Shown here: positions 1-7,222 of the stretch, in pieces | How the letters are laid out: the number at the start of each line of letters is the position of its first letter | Numbering within the stretch: the first letter of the stretch is position 1 | Source: a virus | Strand: one strand, 5' to 3' | Virus record (IMG/VR): IMGVR_UViG_3300021963_000752 | Span: 1-21,551 of that record | Length of the DNA stretch: 21,551 nt | The notes under the pieces: model-generated | What the model was told of the DNA's origin: nothing | The model's input: only the letters and a program-made list of their open reading frames with translations | Databases searched by the model: none | Made by a program: the position numbers and the translations under genes

Positions 1-806
1 TCGCTGAAAACGCGAACGGCGGTTTCTACTCTGGTTACGACTTGCTGCCCGTGGCTGCTCAAGACGTCATCTCTGCTGCTGAATTCCAAATCAAGCAGTA
101 CGCAGTGCCCGTCGTGATGTCTGGCCTCGAGATGTTGCAAAACAGTGGCAAAGAGCAATTCATCGACTTGCTCGAAGCTCGTTTGAACGTGGCTGAATCC
201 ACGATGGTCAACCAGTTGGCTCAGTCCATCTACTCAGACGGCACTGGCTCTGGCGGTAAGGAAGTCACTGGCTTGAACGCCGCTGTGCCTGCCGATCCGA
301 CAACTGGCACTTACGGTGGCATCAACCGCGCAACTTGGACGTTCTGGCGCTCCAAGTTGTATGACTTCAGCGCTCAAAGCGTGACACCTAGCGCGACCAC
401 TATGCAAGCCGCGTTAAACAGTCTGTGGGCCTCTTTGGTTCGCGGCACTGATCGTCCTGACTTGATCGTGTTGGACAACAACTACTGGTCTTACTACATG
501 GGCAGCTTGCAGGCTCAGCAGCGTTTCACATCTCCTGAGACTGGCAATTTGGGCTTCCCCACATTGAAGTTCATGGATGCTGACGTTGTTTTGGACGGCG
601 GTATCGGCGGCTATTGCCCTGCCAACACCGGCTTCATGCTCAACAGCAAGTACATCAAATGGCGCCCTCACAAGGACCGCAACATGGTTCCTTTGTCGCC
701 TAACCGCCGCTACGCCATCAACCAGGACGCTGAAGTTCAGATCTTGGCTTGGGCTGGCAACCTGACCACCTCTGGTGCTCAGTTCCAAGGTCGTATCCAA
801 AACTAA
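1..806 (+). CDS. Major capsid protein, 5'-truncated by the window edge
   Basis: The reading frame is open from the first bases of the window, so the N-terminus lies outside; the visible part codes for about 268 residues and ends at TAA 804-806. The first in-frame TTG at 42 is not a convincing start because the frame continues upstream (A-E-N-A-N-G-G-F-Y-S-G-Y-D) and no ribosome site precedes it. The sequence has the feel of an HK97-fold coat protein of the kind found in podoviruses: a region on sub-lattice contacts (GKEQFIDLLEARLNVAESTM), a stretch describing a target residue pattern (PDLIVLDNNYWSYYMGSLQ), and a conserved C-terminal segment (KWRPHKDRN followed by INQDAEVQILAWAGNLT). It would form the icosahedral shell. 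The gene is followed by a structured spacer with a terminator, a common placement for the most abundant virion protein. Family assignment is by recognition and not by search. Confidence 0.85.
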   Translation, partial: AENANGGFYSGYDLLPVAAQDVISAAEFQIKQYAVPVVMSGLEMLQNSGKEQFIDLLEARLNVAESTMVNQLAQSIYSDGTGSGGKEVTGLNAAVPADPTTGTYGGINRATWTFWRSKLYDFSAQSVTPSATTMQAALNSLWASLVRGTDRPDLIVLDNNYWSYYMGSLQAQQRFTSPETGNLGFPTLKFMDADVVLDGGIGGYCPANTGFMLNSKYIKWRPHKDRNMVPLSPNRRYAINQDAEVQILAWAGNLTTSGAQFQGRIQN

Positions 807-820
807 TTTGGTGGGCCGTC

Positions 821-874
821 GTGGGTCTCCCTTTCCCGAGGGACTGGGGAGACCCACAACCCCTCGGGTTTTTT
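821..874 (+). terminator. Terminator-like structured spacer after the capsid gene
   Basis: Two perfect stems interlock. GTGGGTCTCC at 821-830 pairs with GGAGACCCAC at 848-857 (10 bp). CCCGAGGG at 835-842 pairs with CCCTCGGG at 861-868 (8 bp) and is followed directly by six T (869-874). The second stem plus T-run is a plausible rho-independent terminator. Because its 5' arm sits inside the loop of the first stem and its 3' arm lies outside, the two together would be an H-type pseudoknot, or mutually exclusive folds. A partial terminator after the capsid gene would reduce transcription of the genes that follow, as T7 Tphi does after gene 10. Confidence 0.7.
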
Positions 875-893
875 GAAATAAAGGAAAAAAATC

Positions 894-1079
894 ATGGCAG
901 CAACTTATGGTGCAGCAGTATCTGCAGCAGCTCCCGCAGTCGTTGACACGGCCGCGTCCCAAGACACTGGAGCCGTCTGTGAAGGCATTGGCCTGACAGG
1001 CGTTGACGGTGCATCCATCGGCGGTTCCCGCATCGGTGGTTCCCCTGGTACCGATCTCAAGATCGAGACCAACGCTTAA
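894..1079 (+). CDS. Small Ala/Gly/Thr-rich protein of unknown function
   Basis: A 61-residue protein begins at ATG 894 with an AAAGGA ribosome site about 8 bases upstream and ends at TAA 1077-1079. It is built from small residues: an Ala/Val-rich N-terminal half and a Gly/Ser-rich second half (IGGSRIGGSPGTD). There is no membrane segment, signal peptide or known motif. It lies just after the capsid gene and its terminator-like spacer, and 20 bases before the next late gene, so a minor virion role such as decoration or head completion is possible. That is inference from position only; small repetitive proteins like this are often annotated only as hypothetical. The clean ribosome site and the late-operon position are the main arguments that it is real. 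Confidence 0.6.
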   Translation: MAATYGAAVSAAAPAVVDTAASQDTGAVCEGIGLTGVDGASIGGSRIGGSPGTDLKIETNA

Positions 1080-1099
1080 TTAATAAAAAAAGGTCAGAG

Positions 1100-1714
1100 A
1101 TGCAACCCACGACACCAACCATCTTCGACGAGCCTAGCGACTTTTCCAAACCGGACGAGACGCGCTTTGCCGCCGATAACAAACTCTACGTCGAGTTTTT
1201 CCGAAAGCCTGTCATGCAACCCGGCAAGAGCCGTGAAGCTGGCCGCGCTGTTTACGAAGAAGTCGATTACGTCCGCATCCATGTGCCGGGCGACAAGTCC
1301 TCAGTGATTGAGCGTCCGCTGAGTCAGCAGGACGTCTTTCGCTTTCAGGAGCGATACAACAAGTGGAAAGCCGGCCAGGAAGAAGCTGTCACCGGCACTC
1401 CCTTGAGTGCCTTGCCTGGCATGAACGCGTCCAAGGTTGAGGAATACAAATTCTTCAAGATCATCACCGTCGAGCAACTTGCTGACGCGAATGACAATTT
1501 GGGCGGCAAGTTCATGTCCTTCCAGCAAGACAAGCAACGCGCCAAAGCATTCATGGAGGTCGCGGCCAACAACGCCCCGATCGAAAAGATGAACGCTGAG
1601 CTGCAAAAGCGCGACGCGGAAATTGAAAACCTGCGCACGATGGTCGAGGCACTGCAAGCCAGTGCCAAGCCCGCCAAGCGCAACGTGGCGCCAGCAACAG
1701 CTGACGTCGAGTAA
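1100..1714 (+). CDS. Conserved phage protein with C-terminal coiled coil, unknown function
   Basis: This 204-residue protein starts at ATG 1100 behind an A-rich, weak ribosome site (AAAAAGGTCAGAG) and ends at TAA 1712-1714. The N-terminal half carries KLYVEFFRKPV, a segment SREAGRAVYEEVDYVRI and VPGDKSSVIERP, then a middle block (GTPLSALPGM, KYFKI-like YKFFKIITVEQLA). I recognise this pattern from hypothetical proteins placed between capsid and tail adaptor genes of several podovirus-like phages, but know no assigned function. The C-terminal part (about 150-190: MEVAANNAPIEKMNAELQK, then EIENLRTMVEALQAS) is a clear heptad-rich coiled coil, so the protein probably oligomerises. A head-assembly or head-completion role fits its location; nothing seen proves it. 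Confidence 0.65.
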   Translation: MQPTTPTIFDEPSDFSKPDETRFAADNKLYVEFFRKPVMQPGKSREAGRAVYEEVDYVRIHVPGDKSSVIERPLSQQDVFRFQERYNKWKAGQEEAVTGTPLSALPGMNASKVEEYKFFKIITVEQLADANDNLGGKFMSFQQDKQRAKAFMEVAANNAPIEKMNAELQKRDAEIENLRTMVEALQASAKPAKRNVAPATADVE

Positions 1715-1726
1715 AAGGAGCAGGGG

Positions 1727-2476
1727 ATGGCCTATCAAATCGTAAATGAATCGACCCTCTCGGCCATCGTGCAAAACGTGGCCTCGATGGTGGCCTTCCC
1801 CGTCCCCAACGACCCCGCGGGTGATGCTGATCCCACGGTGCAGCAGTTCGTGCAGGCCGCCAACATGGCCGGCATTGAGCTCTTGACCATGTACGACTGG
1901 CAGGAGCTCATCAAGAATTACCAGATCCCAATCACAGCAGACACCAACAATCAGAAGGAAAAAGCTTTCCCTCTGCCCGAGGACTTCTTTGATTGGATCG
2001 ACCAAACCAACTGGAACGCGACAACGCAGTTCCCGTCCCTCGGCCCTGTGTCGCCACAGATGTGGCAGCAGCTGCTGATCCGCACAACGCTGCCCACGCT
2101 GTCGTTCTACTGGCAGGTGCGCGACAACATGATCTACGTTTTGGCCCCGCCCAATTCTCCTCAGATCATGAACGTGTTCTACATGTCCCAGGCATGGGTG
2201 CGCGACCAGGATGATCCGACGCTGTACAAAAACCGCATCACCAAAAACGGTGACGTGGCTTTGCTCGATGCCACGCTGATCACGCTGTACACCCGCGTGA
2301 AGTGGCTGGAGATGAAGGGCCTGGACTCAAGCGCAGCAATGCGTGACTTCCAGCTCTCATTTGAAAACCGCAAGGGAGCAGCCAAAGGTGCGCCGGTCCT
2401 TTCAATGACCCGCGATTTCAGATTCCCTTACATCCAACCTCTGACAAACACGCCAGACACTGGATATGGAGTCTGA
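1727..2476 (+). CDS. Putative head-tail adaptor / tail-tube protein (P22 gp4- or T7 gp11-like position)
   Basis: The 249-residue product starts at ATG 1727 after AAGGAG at 1715-1720 and ends at TGA 2474-2476. Features include an N-terminal helical stretch with AANMAGIELLTMYDWQELIK, then a segment ending in FPLPEDFFDWIDQTNW, which resembles the W-x-E-L...PLP-x-DF pattern of podovirus adaptor proteins as I remember them. The C-terminal half has beta-rich segments (FYWQVRDNMIYVLAPP) and YTRVKWLEMKGLDSSAAMRDFQLSFE. In short-tailed phages this protein would bind the portal and join it to the tail tube. It sits directly before a protein that looks like the P22 gp10 nozzle, which supports the role. 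It is longer than P22 gp4 (about 166 residues), closer to T7 gp11 in size. Assignment is by pattern and order and not by alignment. Confidence 0.55.
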   Translation: MAYQIVNESTLSAIVQNVASMVAFPVPNDPAGDADPTVQQFVQAANMAGIELLTMYDWQELIKNYQIPITADTNNQKEKAFPLPEDFFDWIDQTNWNATTQFPSLGPVSPQMWQQLLIRTTLPTLSFYWQVRDNMIYVLAPPNSPQIMNVFYMSQAWVRDQDDPTLYKNRITKNGDVALLDATLITLYTRVKWLEMKGLDSSAAMRDFQLSFENRKGAAKGAPVLSMTRDFRFPYIQPLTNTPDTGYGV

Positions 2477-2478
2477 TC

Positions 2479-4074
2479 ATGCCATTGGTGCCTCTCAAGC
2501 CTTTCAAGACACCTAGAAGGGCGGCTGCCTCACAAGTTGCGCAGCTAGGTGTCATTCCCGCGCCAACTGGTGGCCTGAACTTCCGCGATCCGATCGCGGC
2601 CATGTCCCCTGCGGACGCATTGGTCCTGACCAACTTTATCCCGCGCCAGCAGGGCGTGGAATTGCGCAAGGGCTGGTTCTCTTACACCGACAACCTTGAG
2701 GCTCCGATTGAGTCTGTCTTTGGCTACAAGGCGCCCGTCAACGCTGACGACAAGCGATTCATTGCGGCCAACGGCAACATCTATGACGTGACTGACCCTG
2801 GCGTGCCTGTGGAGGTCGTAACGGGTACTGGCAGCGATGCAGACGAGTGGTGGACCACTCAGTTCTCCACGCCTGCGGACACGTTCCTGCTGGCCGTATC
2901 GCCTGGCGCTGGGTACTGGACCTACAGCACCACCAGCGGCTGGGTTGATCGCACAGCAACAACTACCGGCCTGCCCACAACTGTGCGCACTGTGGCCGTG
3001 TGGAAACAGCGTGTTTGGTTTACTGCTGAAGGCGATTCGAACGTCTACTACCTAGACAACGTGGACGTCGTCACTGGCGGCTGCACATCGTTTGCGATGG
3101 GCTCAAACCTGCGCAATGGTGGCTACTGTTCTGCGTTGATCAACTGGACGATGGACGCTGGATTCTCGATTGACGACTACTTGATCATGGTCGGCACTGA
3201 AGGCGACATCGGCGTGTGGCAGGGCACAGACCCCACCAGCCCCGAAACCTTTAGCTTAAAGGGCGTCTGGTACGTCGGCCCCGTCCCCAAGCACGGCACG
3301 TTCTTCACCCCGTTTGGCGGTGACGTGATGATCGTCTCCGAGCTAGGCCTAGTTCCCATGTCCAAGCTGGTCAATGGTCAGTACACCGAAGACCAGCAGA
3401 TTGGCCCCGCGTCCAAAATTCAATCGGTGTTTGCGCCCCTAGTGCGCAGACTGATCAACGAAAAGTATTTCGACGTTTTTGTCGTGCCGTCTTCAGACGT
3501 CATGGTCATCAAGCTCCCCGCGGACGGTGGCACTTATCGCCAGTTCGCGATGAACGTGATCACCGGCGCCTGGTGTCAGTTTGTTGGCATCCCAATGCGC
3601 TGCGCAGGAATCATCGGTGGCCGCCTTCTGTTTGGCACTTCAGACGGTTTTGTCTGCGAAGGCCTGACAGGTGACAAAGACGGCGCGGACGGCAACGGCG
3701 ACGGCGGCAACTATGTCGAGGGAGACGTGCAGACGTCGTTCCAGGCATTTGGCACACCGGCACAGCTCAAAAAATTCGGCATGGTGCGTCCGACGTTTGT
3801 CGCTTTGGCAGCGCCAGCCATCAAGCTGCAAATTAACACGCAGTTTGCAACCAGCCCTGTAGGTGGCTCTCCCTTCTTTACGAAGGACAGCGGCGCCGTG
3901 TGGGATGAGGGCATCTGGAACACATCGACCTGGGTGGGAACGAACACCTACCAGGCGTGGGCCGGCACGACTGGTCTTGGGTATTACGGCTCGCTGCGCA
4001 TGAAGGTGCGCGGCCTGCCGGCAACAGTCTTCACGTCTTGCAATGTGATGACCGAATTAGGTGGAGTGATGTAA
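2479..4074 (+). CDS. Tail nozzle / packaged-DNA stabilisation protein, P22 gp10-like beta-propeller
   Basis: This 531-residue protein starts at ATG 2479, behind GGAG at 2468-2471, two bases after the previous stop. The N-terminal motif (APTGGLNFRDPIAAMSPADA then LVLTNFIPRQQGVELRKGW) is the typical opening of podovirus proteins related to P22 gp10, which form the tail nozzle and hold packaged DNA in place. The rest is rich in beta-strands with repeated blade-like segments (RTVAVWKQRVWFTAEGDSNV; YLIMVGTEGDIGVWQGTDP; FFTPFGGDVMIVSELGLVP; IIGGRLLFGTSDGFVCEG), consistent with a propeller. Length is close to gp10 (472 residues). A Gly/Asp loop (DKDGADGNGDGGN, near residue 405) could be a surface or ion-binding loop. 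The last residues overlap nothing; the next gene starts at the very next base. Confidence 0.7.
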   Translation: MPLVPLKPFKTPRRAAASQVAQLGVIPAPTGGLNFRDPIAAMSPADALVLTNFIPRQQGVELRKGWFSYTDNLEAPIESVFGYKAPVNADDKRFIAANGNIYDVTDPGVPVEVVTGTGSDADEWWTTQFSTPADTFLLAVSPGAGYWTYSTTSGWVDRTATTTGLPTTVRTVAVWKQRVWFTAEGDSNVYYLDNVDVVTGGCTSFAMGSNLRNGGYCSALINWTMDAGFSIDDYLIMVGTEGDIGVWQGTDPTSPETFSLKGVWYVGPVPKHGTFFTPFGGDVMIVSELGLVPMSKLVNGQYTEDQQIGPASKIQSVFAPLVRRLINEKYFDVFVVPSSDVMVIKLPADGGTYRQFAMNVITGAWCQFVGIPMRCAGIIGGRLLFGTSDGFVCEGLTGDKDGADGNGDGGNYVEGDVQTSFQAFGTPAQLKKFGMVRPTFVALAAPAIKLQINTQFATSPVGGSPFFTKDSGAVWDEGIWNTSTWVGTNTYQAWAGTTGLGYYGSLRMKVRGLPATVFTSCNVMTELGGVM

Positions 4075-5145
4075 ATGGCTGTAAACAAGAACACTTATGG
4101 GTTACCTGACGAGACGTTGCAGCTAATTGCTCGCTCGCCTGAGCTCAACTTTGGTCGCGGAACGAATGATCCTGGCTTGACCAGCATGATCAGCGCTTTG
4201 CGCAGTGAGCGCTCAAGCAACAACCCTGGCGTGCGACTGTTGGCCAACCGTGCCAACGGCCAAGGCATCACGTTCAATCGCAAGCCAACATCTCTGTCAA
4301 AAGCGATTCCCATTTTGAAGATGCCGAAGGCGATCACACCTGATGTGACGTTGCCTGGCGGTGAAACGCAGCCGCCATACGTTCCCCCGTATGTCCCGCC
4401 GTATGTGCCGCCATTCATTGACAACACCGTGGTGGTTGATGACGACATCATTGACGACGACATCATAGATGACGATGTTGTTGACGACGACGTGGTTGAC
4501 GACGACATCATCGATGACGATGTTATTGATGACGATGTCGTTGATGACACTGTTGACGACACCGTTTTTGACGACGACACCGATGACACTGACGATACCG
4601 ATGACACGGTTGACGACGACTTCAACTTAGACCTTGACACTGACTTGCTCGATGAGCTTGTCTATCCCGACGGCAAAGAAACAACCGGAACAGTGGACAT
4701 CGAGGTTGTCGATCCCAATGAGGAATCTCCTCAAGACGATGGCACTACAGGTGACATCTTGGATTTGATCAACTCTGGCCTTGTTCCCGGTGATCAGGAT
4801 GATTTCATTCAGGACGACGGCACGACAGACGGCATTCAAGACATCATCGACAGCATTGGCGGCGGGTCAGGCGGATCCGATGGTGTTGACGACTACGCGG
4901 ACTCCGACTTTGGATATGACTTTGGCGGCAGCGGCGGCGGCAAATACTTTGATGATCAAAGCGCTGCAACGATGGCATTTGCCAAAGGCGGCAAAGTCAC
5001 GCCAGACCGCTTGGCGGGGCCAAACCCTGCCGGCCCTGATGACGGCTTTGCAGCGCTCAAAAACGGCGAGTTTGTTTTGAACAAGGAGGCAGCAAAAGCA
5101 ATCGGTTACGAGCTTCTCAACCGGCTTAACAGGAGCCGTCCTTGA
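4075..5145 (+). CDS. Acidic repeat protein with PPYV and DDD[IV][IV] tandem repeats, likely virion-associated
   Basis: A 356-residue protein starts at ATG 4075, directly after the previous TAA, with GGTGGAG about 8 bases upstream. The first 90 residues are basic and Ser/Asn-rich. Residues 100-114 hold three PPYV units then PPF. Residues 122-156 hold seven tandem pentads of DDD followed by two of I/V, then an Asp/Thr-rich tract to about 182 and a mixed acidic region to about 300. A Gly-rich spacer leads to a C-terminal block (GGKVTPDRLAGPNPAGPDDG, ALKNGEFVLNKEAAKAIG). That last block resembles a short domain found near the ends of many phage structural proteins (G-x-D-D-x-x-A-x-L-x-x-G-E-x-V-x-x-x-x-A). 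A virion or ejected protein is likely. Ca2+ binding by the Asp tracts is possible but unproven. Confidence 0.6.
   Translation: MAVNKNTYGLPDETLQLIARSPELNFGRGTNDPGLTSMISALRSERSSNNPGVRLLANRANGQGITFNRKPTSLSKAIPILKMPKAITPDVTLPGGETQPPYVPPYVPPYVPPFIDNTVVVDDDIIDDDIIDDDVVDDDVVDDDIIDDDVIDDDVVDDTVDDTVFDDDTDDTDDTDDTVDDDFNLDLDTDLLDELVYPDGKETTGTVDIEVVDPNEESPQDDGTTGDILDLINSGLVPGDQDDFIQDDGTTDGIQDIIDSIGGGSGGSDGVDDYADSDFGYDFGGSGGGKYFDDQSAATMAFAKGGKVTPDRLAGPNPAGPDDGFAALKNGEFVLNKEAAKAIGYELLNRLNRSRP
4372..4416 (+). repeat. PPYV tandem repeat inside the acidic protein gene
   Basis: Three 12-base units encode PPYV, followed by a related PPF. The codons differ between units (TAC/TAT, GTT/GTC/GTG, CCG/CCC/CCA), so the repetition is preserved at protein level rather than as identical DNA. 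It forms a proline-rich, extended linker between the basic N-terminal part and the Asp repeats. Confidence 0.8.
4438..4542 (+). repeat. Seven tandem DDD[IV][IV] pentapeptide repeats
   Basis: Seven 15-base units encode the pentads DDDII, DDDII, DDDVV, DDDVV, DDDII, DDDVI and DDDVV. Asp codons alternate GAC and GAT and the hydrophobic codons vary, so units are near-identical in protein and less so in DNA. The tract continues as an irregular DDT/DDTV series to about 4620. The G-A-C/G-A-T bias also opens a long reading frame on the other strand, which is a by-product. Confidence 0.9.
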
Positions 5146-5582
5146 AAATCGTCACTGATCAGCCCGATCAGTATCCGGTCATCTGGCAATGGATGAACCG
5201 GAACACAAATTTGCCGTGGAGCAGCGATCTCAGAACGATCGCTGCAATGCGCGATGACGGCACAATCGCATCAGCGGTTGCATTCAACGCGTGGACAGAA
5301 AATGCTTGCTGGATGCACGTTGCGTTTGATGGCAAGCATGGTTTGACTCGAGCACTTTGGCGTGCGGCTTTTGAGTATCCGCTCCTGCACTGCGGGAAGG
5401 ATGCTGTCTATGGCCTCACACCAAAGCACTTGACTGAGGCTTTGAGCATGAACCGAAAACTGGGATTTAGACAAATCGCAGAAACGGTTGACTGTGTGAT
5501 GTTTGAAATGCGGCGTGATGAATGCCGCTGGATAAAGGAGAAAGAACATGGGCGGGAAATCGTCAGCACCAGCAGCGCCTGA
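5142..5582 (+). CDS. GNAT-like N-acetyltransferase, phage type
   Basis: This 146-residue protein begins at TTG 5142, which overlaps the TGA of the preceding gene (TTGA, 5142-5145). The start is supported by AGGAG at 5131-5135, six bases upstream. Its pattern is that of small phage GNAT-fold proteins: a central strand-rich part (GTIASAVAFNAWTENACWMH), a helix after a G-rich turn (DGKHGLTRALWRAAFEYPLL), and the C-terminal N-x-K-L-G-F element in MNRKLGFRQIA that follows the acetyl-CoA-binding region in this fold. The acetyl-CoA pyrophosphate loop (R/Q-x-x-G-x-G/A) is not clean, so activity is uncertain. The last 35 bases overlap the next gene. Its partner or substrate is unknown; position inside the virion gene cluster is typical of phages that carry it. 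Confidence 0.65.
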   Translation: MKIVTDQPDQYPVIWQWMNRNTNLPWSSDLRTIAAMRDDGTIASAVAFNAWTENACWMHVAFDGKHGLTRALWRAAFEYPLLHCGKDAVYGLTPKHLTEALSMNRKLGFRQIAETVDCVMFEMRRDECRWIKEKEHGREIVSTSSA

Positions 5583-6840
5583 TTATCTCGGCGCAGCAAC
5601 CGCACAAGCGGCGGCATCCGAGAAGGCAACGACTGCGCAAAACTTTGCGAACCGTCCCACGATCAACACGCCGTGGGGAACGCAGAGCTGGGGAACAGAT
5701 TCGTCTGTTGATCCGGCGACTGGTCAGAACGTCACGACGTGGACACAGAACACATCGCTAGCGCCTGGCTTGCAGTCTGCTCTTGATTCGCAAATCAGTC
5801 TTCAAAACGATCGCAGTCAATTGGCTGGCGGCTTCATGGATCGAGTGGCCGATGAGTACAGCAAGCCTTTCGACTATGCCGGTCTGCCTCAGATGGCGCA
5901 GCTGAATGCACCTGGAAGTCTTCAAACTTCGACCAACGACTACTCCAAAGGCTTGGCGACTGGCTTCAACTTTGGCTCTCCTTTGCCTCAGTTTGATTCG
6001 TCCTACCGCGACACGGTGGCCAATCAGCTCATGCAGAAGATGCAACCCGCGCATGACTACCAACAGCGCCAGCTTGAGACAAAGCTCTCCAACATGGGTT
6101 TTCGCCCAGGCACAGAAGGCTACGACCGAGAGCTGAACAACATGGCTCAGCGTCAGTCTGCCGAGCGCTACAACGCTTTGGACACAGCTGGAAACGAAGC
6201 ACAGCGCCTCTACAACATGCAGATGGGCACTGCGCAGCAGGGCTATCAGCAGAACTTGGGCGCGGCTCAATTCCAGAACCAGGCACTTGGCCAAGCCAAC
6301 GCGTTGGATCTTGCAAACATGGGCGCGTCAAACAACGCAATGTCTCAGCAGTTTGGTTTGAACCAGCAGTACGCCAATGCGCAGAATCAATTGCGCCAGC
6401 AAGCGATCGCAGAGGAAGCACAGCGCCGCGGTATGTCTCTCAACGAGATGAACGCGTTGTTGTCTGGTCAGCAAGTGAGCATGCCAAACATGCCTTCATT
6501 CAATACGGCCACCAAGTCAGAAACGCCCAACATCTTGGGCGCGACCCAAATGGGCTACGACGCGCAGCTGGGCGCGACAAACGCGCAGAACGCTGCATTT
6601 GGCAACTTGCTGGGCGCTGGCGCACAGCTTGGATCTGCCGCGTTCATGTTCTCCGATCGTCGCTTGAAGTCGAATATCAAGCGCGTTGGCACTCACGCAA
6701 TTGGCGTGGGAATTTATGACTACACAATGATGGGAATGCCGCAACGCGGTGTGATTGCCCAAGAAGTTAAAGCGGTGCGACCTGACCTCGTCAAGCGTCA
6801 CGCCAGTGGCTATTTGATGGTGAATTACGGAGGTCTGTGA
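5548..6840 (+). CDS. Gln-rich virion protein with short C-terminal S74 (endosialidase-chaperone) domain
   Basis: A 430-residue protein starts at ATG 5548, behind AAAGGAGA, inside the end of the GNAT-like gene. Residues 1-60 carry the Ala-rich opening MGGKSSAPAAPDYLGAATAQ and PWGTQSW, seen in many phage proteins of this position. The middle (about 150-330) is Gln/Asn/Ala-rich and probably helical. The C-terminal about 62 residues begin S369-D-R-R-L-K374 and continue with IKRVGTHAIGVGIYDYTMMG, GVIAQEVKAVRPDLVKRHAS and GYLMVNYGGL, the recognisable core of the Peptidase_S74 intramolecular chaperone. A Ser and a Lys five residues apart match the self-cleavage dyad known for these domains. The domain is shorter than usual. 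A role as an internal or tail protein is inferred from its neighbours. Confidence 0.65.
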   Translation: MGGKSSAPAAPDYLGAATAQAAASEKATTAQNFANRPTINTPWGTQSWGTDSSVDPATGQNVTTWTQNTSLAPGLQSALDSQISLQNDRSQLAGGFMDRVADEYSKPFDYAGLPQMAQLNAPGSLQTSTNDYSKGLATGFNFGSPLPQFDSSYRDTVANQLMQKMQPAHDYQQRQLETKLSNMGFRPGTEGYDRELNNMAQRQSAERYNALDTAGNEAQRLYNMQMGTAQQGYQQNLGAAQFQNQALGQANALDLANMGASNNAMSQQFGLNQQYANAQNQLRQQAIAEEAQRRGMSLNEMNALLSGQQVSMPNMPSFNTATKSETPNILGATQMGYDAQLGATNAQNAAFGNLLGAGAQLGSAAFMFSDRRLKSNIKRVGTHAIGVGIYDYTMMGMPQRGVIAQEVKAVRPDLVKRHASGYLMVNYGGL

Positions 6841-7220
6841 TGAATGACGATTTGATGTTTGAGTACCTGGTCCAGATGGGCCAAATGCGTCCTGAAGAAG
6901 CTGAGCTGAAGAAGAAGCAGGCGATGGTTGACGCGTTGCGCGGCAACTCAATGAAGGCAATGCAGGGCGAGATGGTCGGCAAGCACTACGTTGCGCCAGG
7001 CATCGGTCAGGCAATCGCACAGCTTGGTCAGGGCTACCTTGCTTCAAAGGCTCAGGGCGGCGTTGATCAGAGCATGCGCGGCATGAATGATCGTCAACGC
7101 ATGGCCTTGGAGCAGCTGCGCAAACGTCGCATGGCGCCTGGTGCAATGCCTACCGCCGGCTTGGGCGGAGGCATGAACACCGAAGATTATGGCTTCGACA
7201 TGCCAGGTTCTGGATATTGA
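6840..7220 (+). CDS. Small helical phage protein, possible internal virion component
   Basis: The preferred start is ATG 6840, six bases after GGAGG at 6829-6833 and overlapping the previous TGA by one base; a GTG at 6837 is only three bases from that site and is less likely. The 126-residue product is Met/Gln/Gly-rich: an N-terminal helix (MNDDLMFEYLVQMGQMRPEE), a charged helix (AELKKKQAMVDALRG), a more hydrophobic segment (VAPGIGQAIAQLGQGYLASK) and a basic stretch (LEQLRKRRMAPG), ending in a Gly-rich tail. No known domain is recognised. Its tight coupling to the genes on both sides, and its place where podoviruses keep ejection proteins, make an internal or ejected virion role plausible. 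Confidence 0.55.
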   Translation: MNDDLMFEYLVQMGQMRPEEAELKKKQAMVDALRGNSMKAMQGEMVGKHYVAPGIGQAIAQLGQGYLASKAQGGVDQSMRGMNDRQRMALEQLRKRRMAPGAMPTAGLGGGMNTEDYGFDMPGSGY

Positions 7221-7222
7221 TC

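Noticed and set aside
749-946. Frameshift extension of the capsid protein (T7 gp10B-like) through the structured spacer
   Set aside because: No slippery heptamer is seen before the capsid stop, and the shifted frame codes for no sensible extension. The hairpins are better read as a terminator.
4095-4640. Long - strand reading frame of Ser/Thr-rich protein opposite the Asp repeats
   Set aside because: It is the mirror of GAC/GAT-rich repeats on the + strand, has no ribosome site of its own and lies in a transcription unit read the other way.
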